From Pseudomonas baetica (lineage in GTDB: Bacteria > Pseudomonadota > Gammaproteobacteria > Pseudomonadales > Pseudomonadaceae): a DNA stretch of 64,000 nucleotides. The position numbers and the translations under genes are program-made. Under the pieces are notes generated by a model, which was given only the letters and a program-made list of their open reading frames with translations, searched no databases and was not told the origin of the DNA. The first letter of the stretch is position 1, and each line of letters opens with the position of its first letter. Of the stretch, positions 34,589 through 44,058 are shown piece after piece. Location: the NCBI RefSeq assembly GCF_002813455.1, contig NZ_PHHE01000001.1:1426001-1490000 (forward strand), written 5' to 3'.

Positions 34589-36787
34589 TCAGATCATTTC
34601 GGGTAGTGACGAGAGAATCTTGTCCAGCGTAATCGGATACTCCCGCACCCGTGCCCCGGTGGCGTTGTAGATCGCATTGGCCACCGCCGCACTCACCCCG
34701 CAAATCCCCAACTCACCTACACCCTTGGCCTTCATTGGCGAAGAAATCGGATCCGTCTCATCAAGGAAAATCACCTCCTGATGCGGGATGTCGGCATGCA
34801 CCGGCACCTCATAACCGGCCAGATCATGGTTAACGAAGAATCCAAGCTGCTTGTCCACCGCCAGTTCTTCCATCAAGGCCGCGCCCACGCCCATGGTCAT
34901 CGCACCGATCACCTGGCTGCGCGCCGCCTTCGGATTGAGAATCCGCCCGGCGGCGCACACCGCCAGCATGCGCCGCACGCGCACTTCTCCGGTCGCAGCG
35001 TCCACTGCGACTTCAACGAAATGCGCGCCAAACGTCGACTGCTGATATTGCTCGGCAAGGTCGGCAAATTCGATGCTGTCCTCAGCCTGCACCACGCCAT
35101 TTTCCGCCGCATGACGCAACGGCACACTTTTGCCGCCGGCCCGTACCTGACCGTCGACAAACTCGGCCTCAGCGGCCGCCATACCCAATTTGCCGGCCAC
35201 CGTTTCGCGCAGTTTCACACACGCGGCATACACCCCGGCGGTGGAGCAGTTGGCGCCGAATTGCCCGCCGGAGCCGGACGACACCGGGAAATTCGAATCG
35301 CCCAGACGCACCACGACATCCTCCAATGGCACGCCCATCATCTCGGCCGCCGTTTGCGCGATGATCGTGTAGCTGCCGGTGCCGATGTCGGTCATGTCGG
35401 TTTCTACGGTGATCTTGCCGTCACGCTCCAGCCGCACCCGCGCGCCGGATTTCAACAGCAGGTTGTTGCGGATCGCCGCGCCGACGCCCATGCCGATCAG
35501 CCAGCGGCCCTCGCGACGTGAACCGGGTTGCGGGTTGCGCTTGTCCCAGCCGAATTTCTCGGCGCCGGTTTGCAGGCATTCGATCAGTTGTCGCTGGGAG
35601 AACGGCCGCTCGGTTTTCACCGGGTCGACCTGGGTGTCATTGAGGATGCGGAACTGCACCGGATCGAGGTTGAGCTGTTCGGCCATTTCGTCCATGGCGA
35701 TTTCCAGCGCCATCAGCCCCGGGGTTTCGCCCGGTGCGCGCATGGAGTTGCCTTCGGGCAGATCCAGCGGCGCCACGCGCATGGTCACCAGGCGGTTTGC
35801 GCCGGCGTAGAGCAACTGGCTCGGTTGTGCCGCGACTTCGACCTTGCCGTCTTCCAGATTGCCCGACCAGCCTTCGTGGGCGATGGCCGTGAGTTTGCCG
35901 TCCGCCGTGGCGCCCATACGGATGCGCTGGATAGTGGCGGGGCGGTGTGTGGTGTTGTTGGCCATCTGTGGCCGGGCGAGCGCGACTTTCACCGGTCGAT
36001 TGGCCATGCGCGCACCGAGGGCCGCGAGGATCGCGTCGGCGCGGATGAACAGTTTGCCGCCGAAACCGCCACCAATGTATGGCGAGATCAAGCGGACTTT
36101 TTCCTTGGGCAGGCCGAGGGTTTCGGCGATGTCGCTGACGCTCCAGGCGATCATCTGGTTGGACGTCCACAGGGTCAGTTGATCGCCTTGCCAAGCGGCC
36201 AATGTCGCGTGCGGCTCCATCATCGCGTGGGACTGATCGGGCGTGGTGTAAGTCTGGTCGAATTGCACCGGGGCAGCCGCGAACGCCGTGGCGAAATCGC
36301 CGTGTTTGACGTCCGGCAGCTCTTCTTTCTGTTCGACACCCTGATCGCGCACGCTGGCCAGATCGAACTCGCCCTTGGCCGTGACGTAATCGACTTTGAT
36401 CAGTTGCGCTGCGGCGCGGGCCTGTTCAAAGGTTTCCGCCACCACCAATGCAACGGCCTGGTGATAGTGCTGAATGTCCGGCCCGGCCAGCAGATGCGCC
36501 GAGTTGTATTTGCCCTTGCCGAGCTTGCCGGCGTTGGCTGCGGTGACGATGGCCAGAACCCCGGGCGCGGCTTTGGCTTGTGCCAGATCGATGTTGGCAA
36601 TGCGGCCCTTGGCGATGGCCGAGCCGACCATGAAACCGTAAGCCTGATTGGCCACCACATCATGCTGCTCGTAAGCGTAAGGCGCCTGGCCGCAGGTTTT
36701 CAGTTTGCCTTCGATGCGGTCGGTGGGCTTGCCGATGACCTTCAATTGGTCGATCGGGTTGGTGGTGGCGGGCGTGTCGAATTTCAT
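34589..36787 (-). CDS. paoC: Aldehyde oxidoreductase molybdenum-binding subunit (PaoC-like)
   Basis: Large molybdopterin-cytosine-dinucleotide subunit of a periplasmic xanthine dehydrogenase-family aldehyde oxidoreductase; 732 residues. Family blocks visible are [49 protein letters not shown] and the C-terminal [21 protein letters not shown], where the Glu of KGVGELG is the catalytic base. The start at 36787 overlaps the FAD-subunit stop by 4 nt ([10 protein letters not shown] is the family N-terminus). Encoded last in a leftward paoABC operon. PaoABC oxidises aromatic and other aldehydes; no PaoD-type maturation gene is in the window. Confidence 0.93.
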   Translation of the reverse strand: MKFDTPATTNPIDQLKVIGKPTDRIEGKLKTCGQAPYAYEQHDVVANQAYGFMVGSAIAKGRIANIDLAQAKAAPGVLAIVTAANAGKLGKGKYNSAHLLAGPDIQHYHQAVALVVAETFEQARAAAQLIKVDYVTAKGEFDLASVRDQGVEQKEELPDVKHGDFATAFAAAPVQFDQTYTTPDQSHAMMEPHATLAAWQGDQLTLWTSNQMIAWSVSDIAETLGLPKEKVRLISPYIGGGFGGKLFIRADAILAALGARMANRPVKVALARPQMANNTTHRPATIQRIRMGATADGKLTAIAHEGWSGNLEDGKVEVAAQPSQLLYAGANRLVTMRVAPLDLPEGNSMRAPGETPGLMALEIAMDEMAEQLNLDPVQFRILNDTQVDPVKTERPFSQRQLIECLQTGAEKFGWDKRNPQPGSRREGRWLIGMGVGAAIRNNLLLKSGARVRLERDGKITVETDMTDIGTGSYTIIAQTAAEMMGVPLEDVVVRLGDSNFPVSSGSGGQFGANCSTAGVYAACVKLRETVAGKLGMAAAEAEFVDGQVRAGGKSVPLRHAAENGVVQAEDSIEFADLAEQYQQSTFGAHFVEVAVDAATGEVRVRRMLAVCAAGRILNPKAARSQVIGAMTMGVGAALMEELAVDKQLGFFVNHDLAGYEVPVHADIPHQEVIFLDETDPISSPMKAKGVGELGICGVSAAVANAIYNATGARVREYPITLDKILSSLPEMI

Positions 36788-37740
36788 GCGTCTTCCCTCG
36801 CTTGCGCCAACACCGAGCCAAGCGTGCGCTCGACCAGGGTCAGTTTGAATTGGTTGTCGTGGGTCGGCGTGGCGCCGTCGAGCAGGCGCTCGCTGACGGC
36901 TTTCGCGCCTTTGGCCAGCAACGCATCGGCGGCTTCCACCCGCCACGGTTTCGGCGCGATACCGCCGACGGCGACGCGGCCGCTGCCGTCCTTTTGCAGG
37001 ATCAGGCCGACGGAGACCAGGGCAAACGCGTAAGACGAACGATCACGCACCTTGTGATAAACGTGGGTGCCGCCGACCGGTGCCGGCAGGGTCACGGCGG
37101 TAATCAGTTCGCCGGCGGTCAGGCTGGTTTCGATATTCGGCGTGTTACCGGGCAACTGATGGAAATCGACCATGGCGATGCTGCGGGTGCTGCCGTCCGG
37201 TTTGACCGTTTCAATCTGCGCATCGAGGGCGCGCATGGCGATGGCCATGTCGCTGGGGTGGGTGGCGATGCAGGCGTCGCTGACGCCGATGATCCCCAGT
37301 TGCCGACTGACCCCGCCAATCGCCGCGCAGCCACTGCCGGGCTTGCGTTTGTTGCAGGCTTGATTCGTGTCGTAGAAGTACGGGCAGCGGGTGCGTTGCA
37401 GCAGGTTGCCGGCGGTGGTCGCCATGTTGCGCAACTGCCCGGAGGCGCCTGCGAGCAAGGCGCGGGAGAGCAAGGCGTAGTCTTTGCGCACGCGGGTATC
37501 GGCGGCCAGATCGGTGTTGCGCACCAGCGCGCCAATGCGCAAGCCGCCCTCGGGCGTCGCTTCGATCTGATCCAGTCCAAGGTGGTTGACGTCGATCAGG
37601 TGCAGCGGAGTTTCGATGTCGAGTTTCATCAAGTCCAGCAGGTTGGTGCCGCCCGCGATGAACTTCGCGCCTTCGACTTGCGCGGCTTGCACAGCGGCTG
37701 CGGCAGGGGAGTTGGCGCGGCTGTAATTGAACGCTCTCAT
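36784..37740 (-). CDS. paoB: Aldehyde oxidoreductase FAD-binding subunit (PaoB-like)
   Basis: FAD subunit of the same enzyme, 318 residues. FAD-binding blocks are [15 protein letters not shown] and [21 protein letters not shown]. As in PaoB, an extra four-cysteine [4Fe-4S] segment is present ([20 protein letters not shown] then C), which xanthine dehydrogenases lack. It overlaps both neighbours by 4 nt (paoA stop and paoC start), so the three subunits are translationally coupled. Confidence 0.93.
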   Translation of the reverse strand: MRAFNYSRANSPAAAAVQAAQVEGAKFIAGGTNLLDLMKLDIETPLHLIDVNHLGLDQIEATPEGGLRIGALVRNTDLAADTRVRKDYALLSRALLAGASGQLRNMATTAGNLLQRTRCPYFYDTNQACNKRKPGSGCAAIGGVSRQLGIIGVSDACIATHPSDMAIAMRALDAQIETVKPDGSTRSIAMVDFHQLPGNTPNIETSLTAGELITAVTLPAPVGGTHVYHKVRDRSSYAFALVSVGLILQKDGSGRVAVGGIAPKPWRVEAADALLAKGAKAVSERLLDGATPTHDNQFKLTLVERTLGSVLAQAREDA

Positions 37741-38360
37741 GCCGGCACCTCCGCGACTTCAGTGATGGCTTCGATGATGTTCGAGTAGGCGCCGCAGCGG
37801 CAGATATTGCCGCTCATGCGTTCCTGGAATTCAGCGGCGATCAGTTGTGGCGACTCGGTCAGGCTAGGGCTGACATGGCTGGGAATGCCATCGCGGATTT
37901 CCTGGATGACCGCCACCGCCGAACAGATCTGCCCCGGCGTGCAATAACCGCACTGATAGCCATCGTGTTTGATGAACGCCGCTTGCATCGGATGCAGGTT
38001 GTCCGGCATGCCGAGGCCTTCGATGGTGGTGATCTCGGCTCCCTCGTGCATCACCGCCAGGGTCAGGCAGGCATTGATCCGCCGGCCATCGGCGATCACC
38101 GTGCAGGCGCCGCACTGGCCGTGGTCGCAGCCTTTTTTGCTGCCGGTCAGGTGCAGGTGTTCGCGCAGGGCGTCGAGCAGGGTCGTGCGGTTGTCGACTT
38201 CAAGGGCCTGGGGCTTGCCATTGACTTGAATGGTTACTTTGCTCATGGCCGATTGCTCCAGATTGGCCGCGTAGGCCTTGAGGCTGATGAAGGGGGGCAT
38301 TGCGAACGCCGTCGCGGTCACGGCGCCGAGGATCAGAAATCTACGTCTGGAAATCGGCAT
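37737..38360 (-). CDS. paoA: Aldehyde oxidoreductase 2Fe-2S subunit with Tat signal (PaoA-like)
   Basis: Iron-sulfur subunit of 207 residues that carries the whole complex out by the Tat pathway: [20 protein letters not shown] is a twin-arginine signal. The first [2Fe-2S] site is [12 protein letters not shown] plus C..LAV; the second is [12 protein letters not shown] with [16 protein letters not shown] lies 8 nt before the ATG at 38360. First gene of the paoA-paoB-paoC operon. Confidence 0.94.
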   Translation of the reverse strand: MPISRRRFLILGAVTATAFAMPPFISLKAYAANLEQSAMSKVTIQVNGKPQALEVDNRTTLLDALREHLHLTGSKKGCDHGQCGACTVIADGRRINACLTLAVMHEGAEITTIEGLGMPDNLHPMQAAFIKHDGYQCGYCTPGQICSAVAVIQEIRDGIPSHVSPSLTESPQLIAAEFQERMSGNICRCGAYSNIIEAITEVAEVPA

Positions 38361-38540
38361 GGTTCGATTCCTTTTTCTCTCAATCAGGCGGCAGGGTTGC
38401 GAATGGCCCATAGGGGCGCGCCGGCATGCTTGCCAGTCTCGTTCTAGGAGTGACCGCTGAAGGGAGGAAAAGGTTTTTGCGGATTTGCGCTATAGAGTTA
38501 TGCGCATGGCTCATGAATCTGGCTGGCCACACAAAACCAA

Positions 38541-38632
38541 TGTGGGAGCGGGCTTGCTCGCGAAGAGGCCGGCAGATCCAACATTTTCGTTGGCAGAGCA
38601 AATGCCTTCGCGAGCAAGCCCGCTCCCACAGG
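38541..38632. repeat. REP inverted pair
   Basis: TGTGGGAGCGGGCTTGCTCG and its complement, head to head with a ~40-nt spacer, between paoA and the permease gene. Confidence 0.9.
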
Positions 38633-38640
38633 GATTGTGT

Positions 38641-40395
38641 TTAATGCCCGCCGACGACCATGTGGGTAAATGGCGCGACATAAGCCTGCAACGTCACCAA
38701 CCCACCTACCAGGATCGCCAGCACAATCGAGTGGAAGAACACATAGCGCAGAATCTCGCCCTCATGCCCGTACCATCGGGTGGCGGTGGAGGCGACCACA
38801 ATCGACTGCGCATCGACCATTTTGCCCATCACCCCACCGGAGCTATTGGCGGCGGCCATCAATACCGGACTGATCCCGAGCTGTTCCGCCGTCACCCGTT
38901 GCAAGCCGCCAAACAGCACGTTCGAGGCGGTATCCGAGCCCGTCAACGCCACCCCCAGCCAACCGAGTAACGTGCCGAACATCGGATAGAAAACCCCTGT
39001 CGCCGCGAACGCCAGGCCCATGGTCGCATCCAGCCCCGAGTAACGCGTGAGAAACCCCAGCGCCAGCATCGCCGCAATGGTGATCAACGAAAACCGCACC
39101 ACCCATAGCGTGCGCAGGTACTGCTTGATCAGTTGCGGAATCGAGTACCCCATCAGCAGGCCGCCGACAATCGCCGCCAGCAGGATGCCGCTGCCGGTGG
39201 AGGTGAGCCAGGTGAACTTGTAGACCGCTTCTTCAGCCTTCGGCGCGGCCACCACCGGCGGGACTTTTTCGATTTGCAGATGCAGATTGGTGAAGGTGAT
39301 GGCCGGGGCGAAAATCGGGTTGGCCTCGCGCAACGGTTTGCCTTGCGGATCGAGCTTGGCCGATTGCGTGACCGGGTCGATGGCGGGGCGGGTGTCGAAC
39401 ATGTTCTTGAAACCTTGGGTGCCCCAGGCAAACACGAACACGGTGAGGATGATCCACGGCATCCACGCGCGCATCACTGCCGGGCGCGCCTGATCGCTGA
39501 ATGCGGCGCTGGCGGTGACTTGCTCTTCGTCGACTTTGGAGTTGTCGACCCGCCCAGACAGCGCTGCCGAGGTATGGATGGTCGCGGGTTTCCAGACCTT
39601 CAAGAACAGCGTCAGACAGGCCATGGAAATCAGCGCGGCGATCACATCCACCAGCATCGGCCCGTGGTAGTTCGACACCAGAAACTGCGGCACCGCGAAA
39701 CTGACGCCAGCCACCAGAATCGCCGGCCAGATCTCCAGCATCTTGCGCCATCCGGCAAAGGCCCAGATCAGCCAGAACGGCACCAGCACCGAGAAGAACG
39801 GCAACTGCCGACCAACCATCATCGACAGCTCCATCTCATCCAGCCCGGTGACTTTGGCCAGGGTGATGATCGGCGTGCCGAGTGCGCCGAAAGCCACTGG
39901 CGCGGTATTGGCGATCAGTGCCAGACCGGACGCAGCGAGTGGCGAGAAACCCAGACCAATCAGAATCGCTCCGGTCACCGCCACCGGTGTGCCGAACCCG
40001 GCCGCTCCTTCAAAAAACGCGCCGAAGCAGAAGGCGATCAGCAGCAACTGCAAGCGACGGTCATCGGTGATCCGCGCCAGTGAATCCTGCAGCACTTTGA
40101 ACGAGCCGTTCTCGGTGGTCAGGCGGTGCAGAAAGATGATGTTGAGGACGATCCAGCCGATCGGCAGCAAGCCATTGGCCGCACCAAACAACGCAGCGGA
40201 ACCGGCCATGCTCGCCGGCATGCCGAAGGCGAAGATCGAGATGAGCAAGGCTGACGCCAGCGCCAACAGTGCGGCCAGATGCGCCTTGACGTGGAAGAAC
40301 GCCAGCGCGGCGAGCATCACCACCACCGGCACCGCGGCCATGAGTGTGGAGATCAGCGGATTGCCGAACGGATCGTAGATTTGCTGCCAGACCAT
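38641..40395 (-). CDS. lldP: L-lactate permease
   Basis: Inner-membrane lactate/proton symporter of the LctP family, 584 residues with ~13-14 membrane helices. Family blocks: WQQIYDPFGNPLISTLMAA at the N-terminus, FGAFFEGAAGFGTPVAVTGA, GALGTPIITLA, GLDATMGLAFAATG, ALTGSDTASNVLFGGLQ and AAANSSGGVMGKMVDAQSI. The start at 40395 is preceded by AGAGGTGG. It is ~30 residues longer than E. coli LldP, with the extra in the central loop. It is monocistronic here: no lactate dehydrogenase or LldR is adjacent, so its physiological substrate could be lactate or glycolate. Confidence 0.92.
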   Translation of the reverse strand: MVWQQIYDPFGNPLISTLMAAVPVVVMLAALAFFHVKAHLAALLALASALLISIFAFGMPASMAGSAALFGAANGLLPIGWIVLNIIFLHRLTTENGSFKVLQDSLARITDDRRLQLLLIAFCFGAFFEGAAGFGTPVAVTGAILIGLGFSPLAASGLALIANTAPVAFGALGTPIITLAKVTGLDEMELSMMVGRQLPFFSVLVPFWLIWAFAGWRKMLEIWPAILVAGVSFAVPQFLVSNYHGPMLVDVIAALISMACLTLFLKVWKPATIHTSAALSGRVDNSKVDEEQVTASAAFSDQARPAVMRAWMPWIILTVFVFAWGTQGFKNMFDTRPAIDPVTQSAKLDPQGKPLREANPIFAPAITFTNLHLQIEKVPPVVAAPKAEEAVYKFTWLTSTGSGILLAAIVGGLLMGYSIPQLIKQYLRTLWVVRFSLITIAAMLALGFLTRYSGLDATMGLAFAATGVFYPMFGTLLGWLGVALTGSDTASNVLFGGLQRVTAEQLGISPVLMAAANSSGGVMGKMVDAQSIVVASTATRWYGHEGEILRYVFFHSIVLAILVGGLVTLQAYVAPFTHMVVGGH

Positions 40396-40638
40396 GGTCC
40401 ACCTCTGCTTTTTATTCTTGAGGGCGCAGGTCCGTTGCGTAGGTGTCGTCGAGAAGCAGTATAGGTGGCATTTCACCGCTGTTCGGCCAGGTCGGGCGAG
40501 GCGATAAACGGTCATTGATGGCCACTGAATCAAAGTCTTTTTTTCGAGTCGTATCTGCGGCTGCGCGCACTGAGCCCCGGAGGCAAAGGCAGCGCTGGCC
40601 GATTCCGTCGTCAAGACCTTGGTTTAGGGAAGTATTGA

Positions 40639-40848
40639 ATGAAGCGCGCAACAACGATGCTGTTGACCGTAACCGCCGCCGTATTGCTCGGCGGCTGTGT
40701 GGCGGATTTTGATGATGACCACCGCCATGGCGGCCGGCATTACGACCGCGATCATGGGCGTAATCATGATCATGACCGACGTTGGGATGACCGCGATGAC
40801 GACCGCCGCGATGGCCGTCGCTATCACCGCGACCGCGATGATGACTGA
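40639..40848 (+). CDS. Small Asp/Arg/His-rich lipoprotein
   Basis: A 69-residue predicted lipoprotein. The signal sequence ends in the lipobox LLGGC (Cys at about residue 20). The mature part is almost only D, R, H, with some G and Y (DDDHRHGGRHYDRDHGRNHD, then DHDRRWDDRDDDRRDGRR), a disordered mixed-charge segment. The His/Asp density suggests metal binding, but this is inference. Followed by a strong terminator. Start by ATG at 40639; the ribosome site is GGGAAG. Confidence 0.72.
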   Translation: MKRATTMLLTVTAAVLLGGCVADFDDDHRHGGRHYDRDHGRNHDHDRRWDDRDDDRRDGRRYHRDRDDD

Positions 40849-40858
40849 TTGAACAAGA

Positions 40859-40891
40859 GAGGGCGTTCGCGCAAAGGAACGCCCTCGATTT
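40859..40891 (+). terminator. Rho-independent terminator after the lipoprotein gene
   Basis: Stem GAGGGCGTTC / GAACGCCCTC (10 bp) with an 8-nt loop, then GATTTT. It may also serve the leftward gene that ends at 40892. Confidence 0.85.
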
Positions 40892-41167
40892 TCAAGAAAA
40901 ACGAGCGCTCGTCTGGACGCGGGATCGCGCAGGCACGGAGGCCTCGATGTCCAGCAAATGGGTGGCGAGAATGTCGCTCAGAAAACGGAACTGGTCGTTG
41001 AGGCCGACCACTTCATTGCTGAAATGATTGGTGGCGGCGGGCATCAGCAGGGCTTCGAAATCTTTGTTGAACACCAGCGTCTGCGCCTTGCGGTTGACGA
41101 CGTGTTGCTCGTAGTAGTTGCTGCCGAACACCGGGAAACTCACGGAGAGTGCGATGGTGTGAATCAT
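40892..41167 (-). CDS. Hypothetical 91-residue protein
   Basis: A short unrecognised protein. It begins MIHTIALSVSFPVFGSNYYE and has no signal peptide or membrane helix. LVFNKDFEALLMPAATNHF and LNDQFRFLSDILATHLLDIE suggest a compact alpha/beta fold. The frame continues upstream to 41380 but that part overlaps a REP pair, so the ATG at 41167 with GAGGCG upstream is preferred. Its stop codon lies right after a hairpin terminator. Confidence 0.65.
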   Translation of the reverse strand: MIHTIALSVSFPVFGSNYYEQHVVNRKAQTLVFNKDFEALLMPAATNHFSNEVVGLNDQFRFLSDILATHLLDIEASVPARSRVQTSARFS

Positions 41168-41298
41168 GATGTGAACGCCTCGTTGTGGTTCGGATGGGGT
41201 AATCGTGCCTTCGCCGGCCTGCGGGCGGAAGGCAATCGTCGCGATGGTGAATATCGACGGTATTGATGGTCGGGATTTTTGGTGGTTTTGCTGGCCCC

Positions 41299-41364
41299 AT
41301 CGCGAGCAGGCTCGCTCCCACATTTGAAATGCGTTCCCCTGTGGGAGCGAGCCTGCTCGCGAAG
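41299..41364. repeat. REP inverted pair, short spacer, opposite order
   Basis: TCGCGAGCAGGCTCGCTCCC then GTGGGAGCGAGCCTGCTCGC with only ~20 nt between: the two REPs are tail-to-tail, opposite in order to the other pairs in the window. Confidence 0.85.
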
Positions 41365-41451
41365 GGGCCCGCCCAGCCACAACCAGACAAACGGCCCACC
41401 ACCGGCACCTATACTCAAATCTGTCTCTCCTGTTTCAAGGACACCCCCACC

Positions 41452-42531
41452 GTGAACCTGCGCGCGCTGGTCGTCGCCGCACTGTTTCTGCTGGCCGGCT
41501 GCGCCACCTCGGCGCGGGCCCCGGTGACAGCGCCAGCGGTGGTGGTTTCACCCGCGACCTGGCAGCAGATCGACCGCGAGATCGTCAGCGCCTCGCAACA
41601 ATCCACCGAGCAGGTCAAGCTGTTCGCCCGTGGCTCGATGGAACATTGGCGCACTCGCGTCTATCAGCAAACTGAAGAAAATTTCATCCCGTGGTTCAGC
41701 AGCTACTGGACCCAGGAATGGCTGTCGATGAAAGTCAGTTGGTACACGATCAGTGCCGGCGGCGAGCAGGACGCATCGGCCAAGCGGCTGGCTGCGTATC
41801 TGCTTGATCAATATCAGGAAAAAGTGCTGGCGCCGGTGGCGGTGGAGATCGATCCGGATGCCATTCTCGGCCAGGCCACGGCGTTCTATGCGCAGTTGAT
41901 GGCGCAGCAGATGCCGCTCATCGCCCAGCGTCACGGCGTGCCGGTTGCCCAGCTCAACGGACGTTTGCAGAAGATCCCGGCCATCGCCCTCGGCCCACCG
42001 CCGGCGCGGGATGCCTCGTTGTACAAGGTCATCAGCACCGAGCCGTTGAACACGCTGCCGGCCTACGCCGCATTGATCGACAAGATCCACACCGATGGCG
42101 GCGCCAAAGGCATCGCCTCGACCGACGCCGGCATGGCTCCGGTGGCCAAACGCGCCAGCCAACGGATGGAAGCGGAAATGGCCCCGCGCGGTGCCGCCAG
42201 TGCGGTGGCGGCAGCGGCGGGCAAACTGGCCGGGGCGATGATTTCCGTGGGAGTAATGGGCATCCGCGCCATCCTCCAGGCCAACGACCGCCCCGACAGC
42301 GAGGCGCTGATCCGCAGCAGCCTGGGCAACACCTTCGACAAGGCCTGGCTGAAACTGGTGCAGAACCCGACGACGGGAGTGATGGCCGGCACGCTGCATA
42401 TCGCCGGGCAGGTCGAGCGCAATCTGGGTGGGGGTGAAGAACCGTCGGTCGGGCTGGGCGTGAATCGTGTCGAATGGCAACCGCCGCAATCGACTACCCA
42501 GCAGATAGAACCCACCGTACAAGGAGAATAA
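41452..42531 (+). CDS. Predicted lipoprotein of unknown function
   Basis: A 359-residue lipoprotein: VNLRALVVAALFLLAGCATS has a lipobox LLAGC. The start is a GTG at 41452 with AAGGA ~10 nt before it; an ATG far upstream (41263) lies inside a REP and is unlikely. The mature part is helical (QQIDREIVSASQQSTEQVKL, ILGQATAFYAQLMAQQ, AAGKLAGAMISVGVMGIRAI) with one possible membrane-active glycine/alanine stretch. No family name can be given. The DUF1428 gene follows 2 nt after the stop, so they are co-transcribed. Confidence 0.8.
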   Translation: MNLRALVVAALFLLAGCATSARAPVTAPAVVVSPATWQQIDREIVSASQQSTEQVKLFARGSMEHWRTRVYQQTEENFIPWFSSYWTQEWLSMKVSWYTISAGGEQDASAKRLAAYLLDQYQEKVLAPVAVEIDPDAILGQATAFYAQLMAQQMPLIAQRHGVPVAQLNGRLQKIPAIALGPPPARDASLYKVISTEPLNTLPAYAALIDKIHTDGGAKGIASTDAGMAPVAKRASQRMEAEMAPRGAASAVAAAAGKLAGAMISVGVMGIRAILQANDRPDSEALIRSSLGNTFDKAWLKLVQNPTTGVMAGTLHIAGQVERNLGGGEEPSVGLGVNRVEWQPPQSTTQQIEPTVQGE

Positions 42532-42533
42532 TC

Positions 42534-42887
42534 ATGGCTTACATCGATATTTTTGTAGCGCCCGTGCCGACTGCCAATCGTGAACCGTACAAAAAACATG
42601 CTGAGATTGCTGCGGTACTCTTCAAGGAATACGGCGCCCTGAGCGTGGTTGAATGCTGGGGTGATGATGTGCCGGACGGCAAGCTCACCTCGTTTCCGAT
42701 GGCGGTAAAACTCAAGGAAGGCGAAACCGTAGCCTCCGGCTGGCTGATCTGGCCAGACAAAGCCACGCGCGATGCCGGCATGGCGAAAATGATGGACGAC
42801 CCGCGCATGCAACCGGACGTCAACCCGATGCCGTTTGATGGGCAGCGGATGATCTACGGCGGCTTCCAATACCTCATCGAACCGTAA
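42534..42887 (+). CDS. DUF1428 protein
   Basis: A 117-residue protein of the DUF1428 family (dimeric ferredoxin-like alpha/beta barrel). It begins MAYIDIFVAPVPTANREPYKK and contains VVECWGDDVPDGKLTSFP, WLIWPDKATRDAGMAKMM, and MPFDGQRMIYGGF, all family blocks. The ribosome site AAGGAG overlaps the end of the upstream lipoprotein gene. Function not known; similar folds bind small molecules or act as monooxygenases. Confidence 0.9.
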   Translation: MAYIDIFVAPVPTANREPYKKHAEIAAVLFKEYGALSVVECWGDDVPDGKLTSFPMAVKLKEGETVASGWLIWPDKATRDAGMAKMMDDPRMQPDVNPMPFDGQRMIYGGFQYLIEP

Positions 42888-42903
42888 ACCGAACAAAAAT
42901 CCT

Positions 42904-42995
42904 CTGTGGGAGCAGGCTTGCTCGCGAAAGCGATCTGTCAGAAAAAATGACTTTGGATGACACACCGCCTTCGCGAGCAAGCCCGCTCCCACAGG
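42904..42995. repeat. REP inverted pair
   Basis: CTGTGGGAGCAGGCTTGCTC and its complement, head to head, ~40-nt spacer, between the converging DUF1428 and 64-residue genes. Confidence 0.9.
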
Positions 42996-43003
42996 TTTTG
43001 TGT

Positions 43004-43198
43004 TCACTCGGCTGAGGGTGTGATTCGGCAGCTTTTGCGTTGACGAATTTCTTCGTCGCTTGGTCGTTCACGGACGAATTCGAAACGCGGTTCACCTTCG
43101 CTGTAATGCACCAGCCAGCCCCATTCCAGCTCCTGTTCATCCTGCCCGGGATGCGGTGGTCGGGCCCACCACGGTTCTTTGCTGAGGATCTCGCGCAT
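43004..43198 (-). CDS. Small hypothetical protein, 64 residues
   Basis: An acidic 64-residue protein starting MREILSKEPWWARPPHPG, rich in Trp and Glu (ELEWGWLVHYSEGEPRFEF). GGAGG lies 6 nt before the ATG, which supports translation. No domain recognised. Confidence 0.7.
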   Translation of the reverse strand: MREILSKEPWWARPPHPGQDEQELEWGWLVHYSEGEPRFEFVRERPSDEEIRQRKSCRITPSAE

Positions 43199-43303
43199 GG
43201 CGGCCTCCGTTTGATGGCAATCCTTGAACTATAGACTTGTGTGGCGAGTCGTCAGAAAGAGACGGGTAGAATCGGCGATCACGAACCTTAAAGGAGCCAG
43301 GCC

Positions 43304-43822
43304 ATGATGGATGAAAAGCGGCTGTTCTTTGCCCTCGACTGCCCACCGGCACAGCGCAAGGCGATTGCTCAGTGGCGTAGCGAGTTGGGTTTGCGAACCG
43401 GCAAACCAGTGCCAGCGGATAACTTCCATCTGACGCTGCTGTTCCTCGGCGCAGTGCCGTTGGCGCAGATCGGCGAAGTCTGCGAAGCCGCCGGTAAAGT
43501 GCGCACGCCGGGTGAGCCTTTGCGGATTTCACTGGATCGTTTGCAGGTCTGGCATCGCGCCGGGGTGTTGTCGTTGGCGCCGGAGCAGGCACCGCAGGCG
43601 CTGCTGCGCCTGGTTTATGCACTGGAGCAGGCCATGTTGCCGTTCGGTTTTGAAGAGCCATCGCACGAGTTTCGCCCGCATCTGACCCTGGCGCGGGACT
43701 ATCGCGCGCCGGAACCGGAGTCCGCCACGCCGGCGGAATTCTTCCTGCGCGCCGAACGTTTTGCCCTGTTCGAATCGCACAAGGGCCGCTACCGGATTGT
43801 GCAGGACTGGCCGCTGGCCTGA
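43304..43822 (+). CDS. thpR: RNA 2',3'-cyclic phosphodiesterase
   Basis: 2H-phosphoesterase of the ThpR/LigT family, 172 residues. The two HxT motifs are H42-L-T (DNFHLTLLFLG) and H126-L-T (FRPHLTLAR). These enzymes open 2',3'-cyclic phosphates on RNA ends. AAAGGAG is 7 nt before the ATG; a second ATG follows immediately. A terminator-like hairpin lies just downstream. Confidence 0.93.
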   Translation: MMDEKRLFFALDCPPAQRKAIAQWRSELGLRTGKPVPADNFHLTLLFLGAVPLAQIGEVCEAAGKVRTPGEPLRISLDRLQVWHRAGVLSLAPEQAPQALLRLVYALEQAMLPFGFEEPSHEFRPHLTLARDYRAPEPESATPAEFFLRAERFALFESHKGRYRIVQDWPLA

Positions 43823-43827
43823 GGTAC

Positions 43828-43850
43828 AAAAAAAGGCGCCCGAGGGCGCC
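43828..43850 (-). terminator. Hairpin terminator between thpR and the pot genes
   Basis: GGCGCC arms around CCGAGG, with an AAAAAAA run on the left side, so the U-tract is on leftward transcripts. It would stop read-through from potF; for rightward thpR transcripts it has only a weak U-tract. Confidence 0.7.
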
Positions 43851-43951
43851 TGAAATTCACCTGAGCCGAGGGAGCCAGGTGAGGCCGTTCATCTGCAGGG
43901 TGCAGCGGTGGTAAGGCGCTGCGTGAACGGAAAAGCACTGCACAAAACCAG

Positions 43952-44042
43952 TGTGGGAGCGAGCCTGCTCGCGAAAGCTGTGGATCAGGCAATGAATGGG
44001 TTAAGTGTGCCGACGCCTTCGCGAGCAGGCTCGCTCCCACAG
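43952..44042. repeat. REP inverted pair
   Basis: TGTGGGAGCGAGCCTGCTCG and its complement, head to head, 3' of potF. Confidence 0.9.
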
Positions 44043-44058
44043 TTGATTTGCGCTTGAA

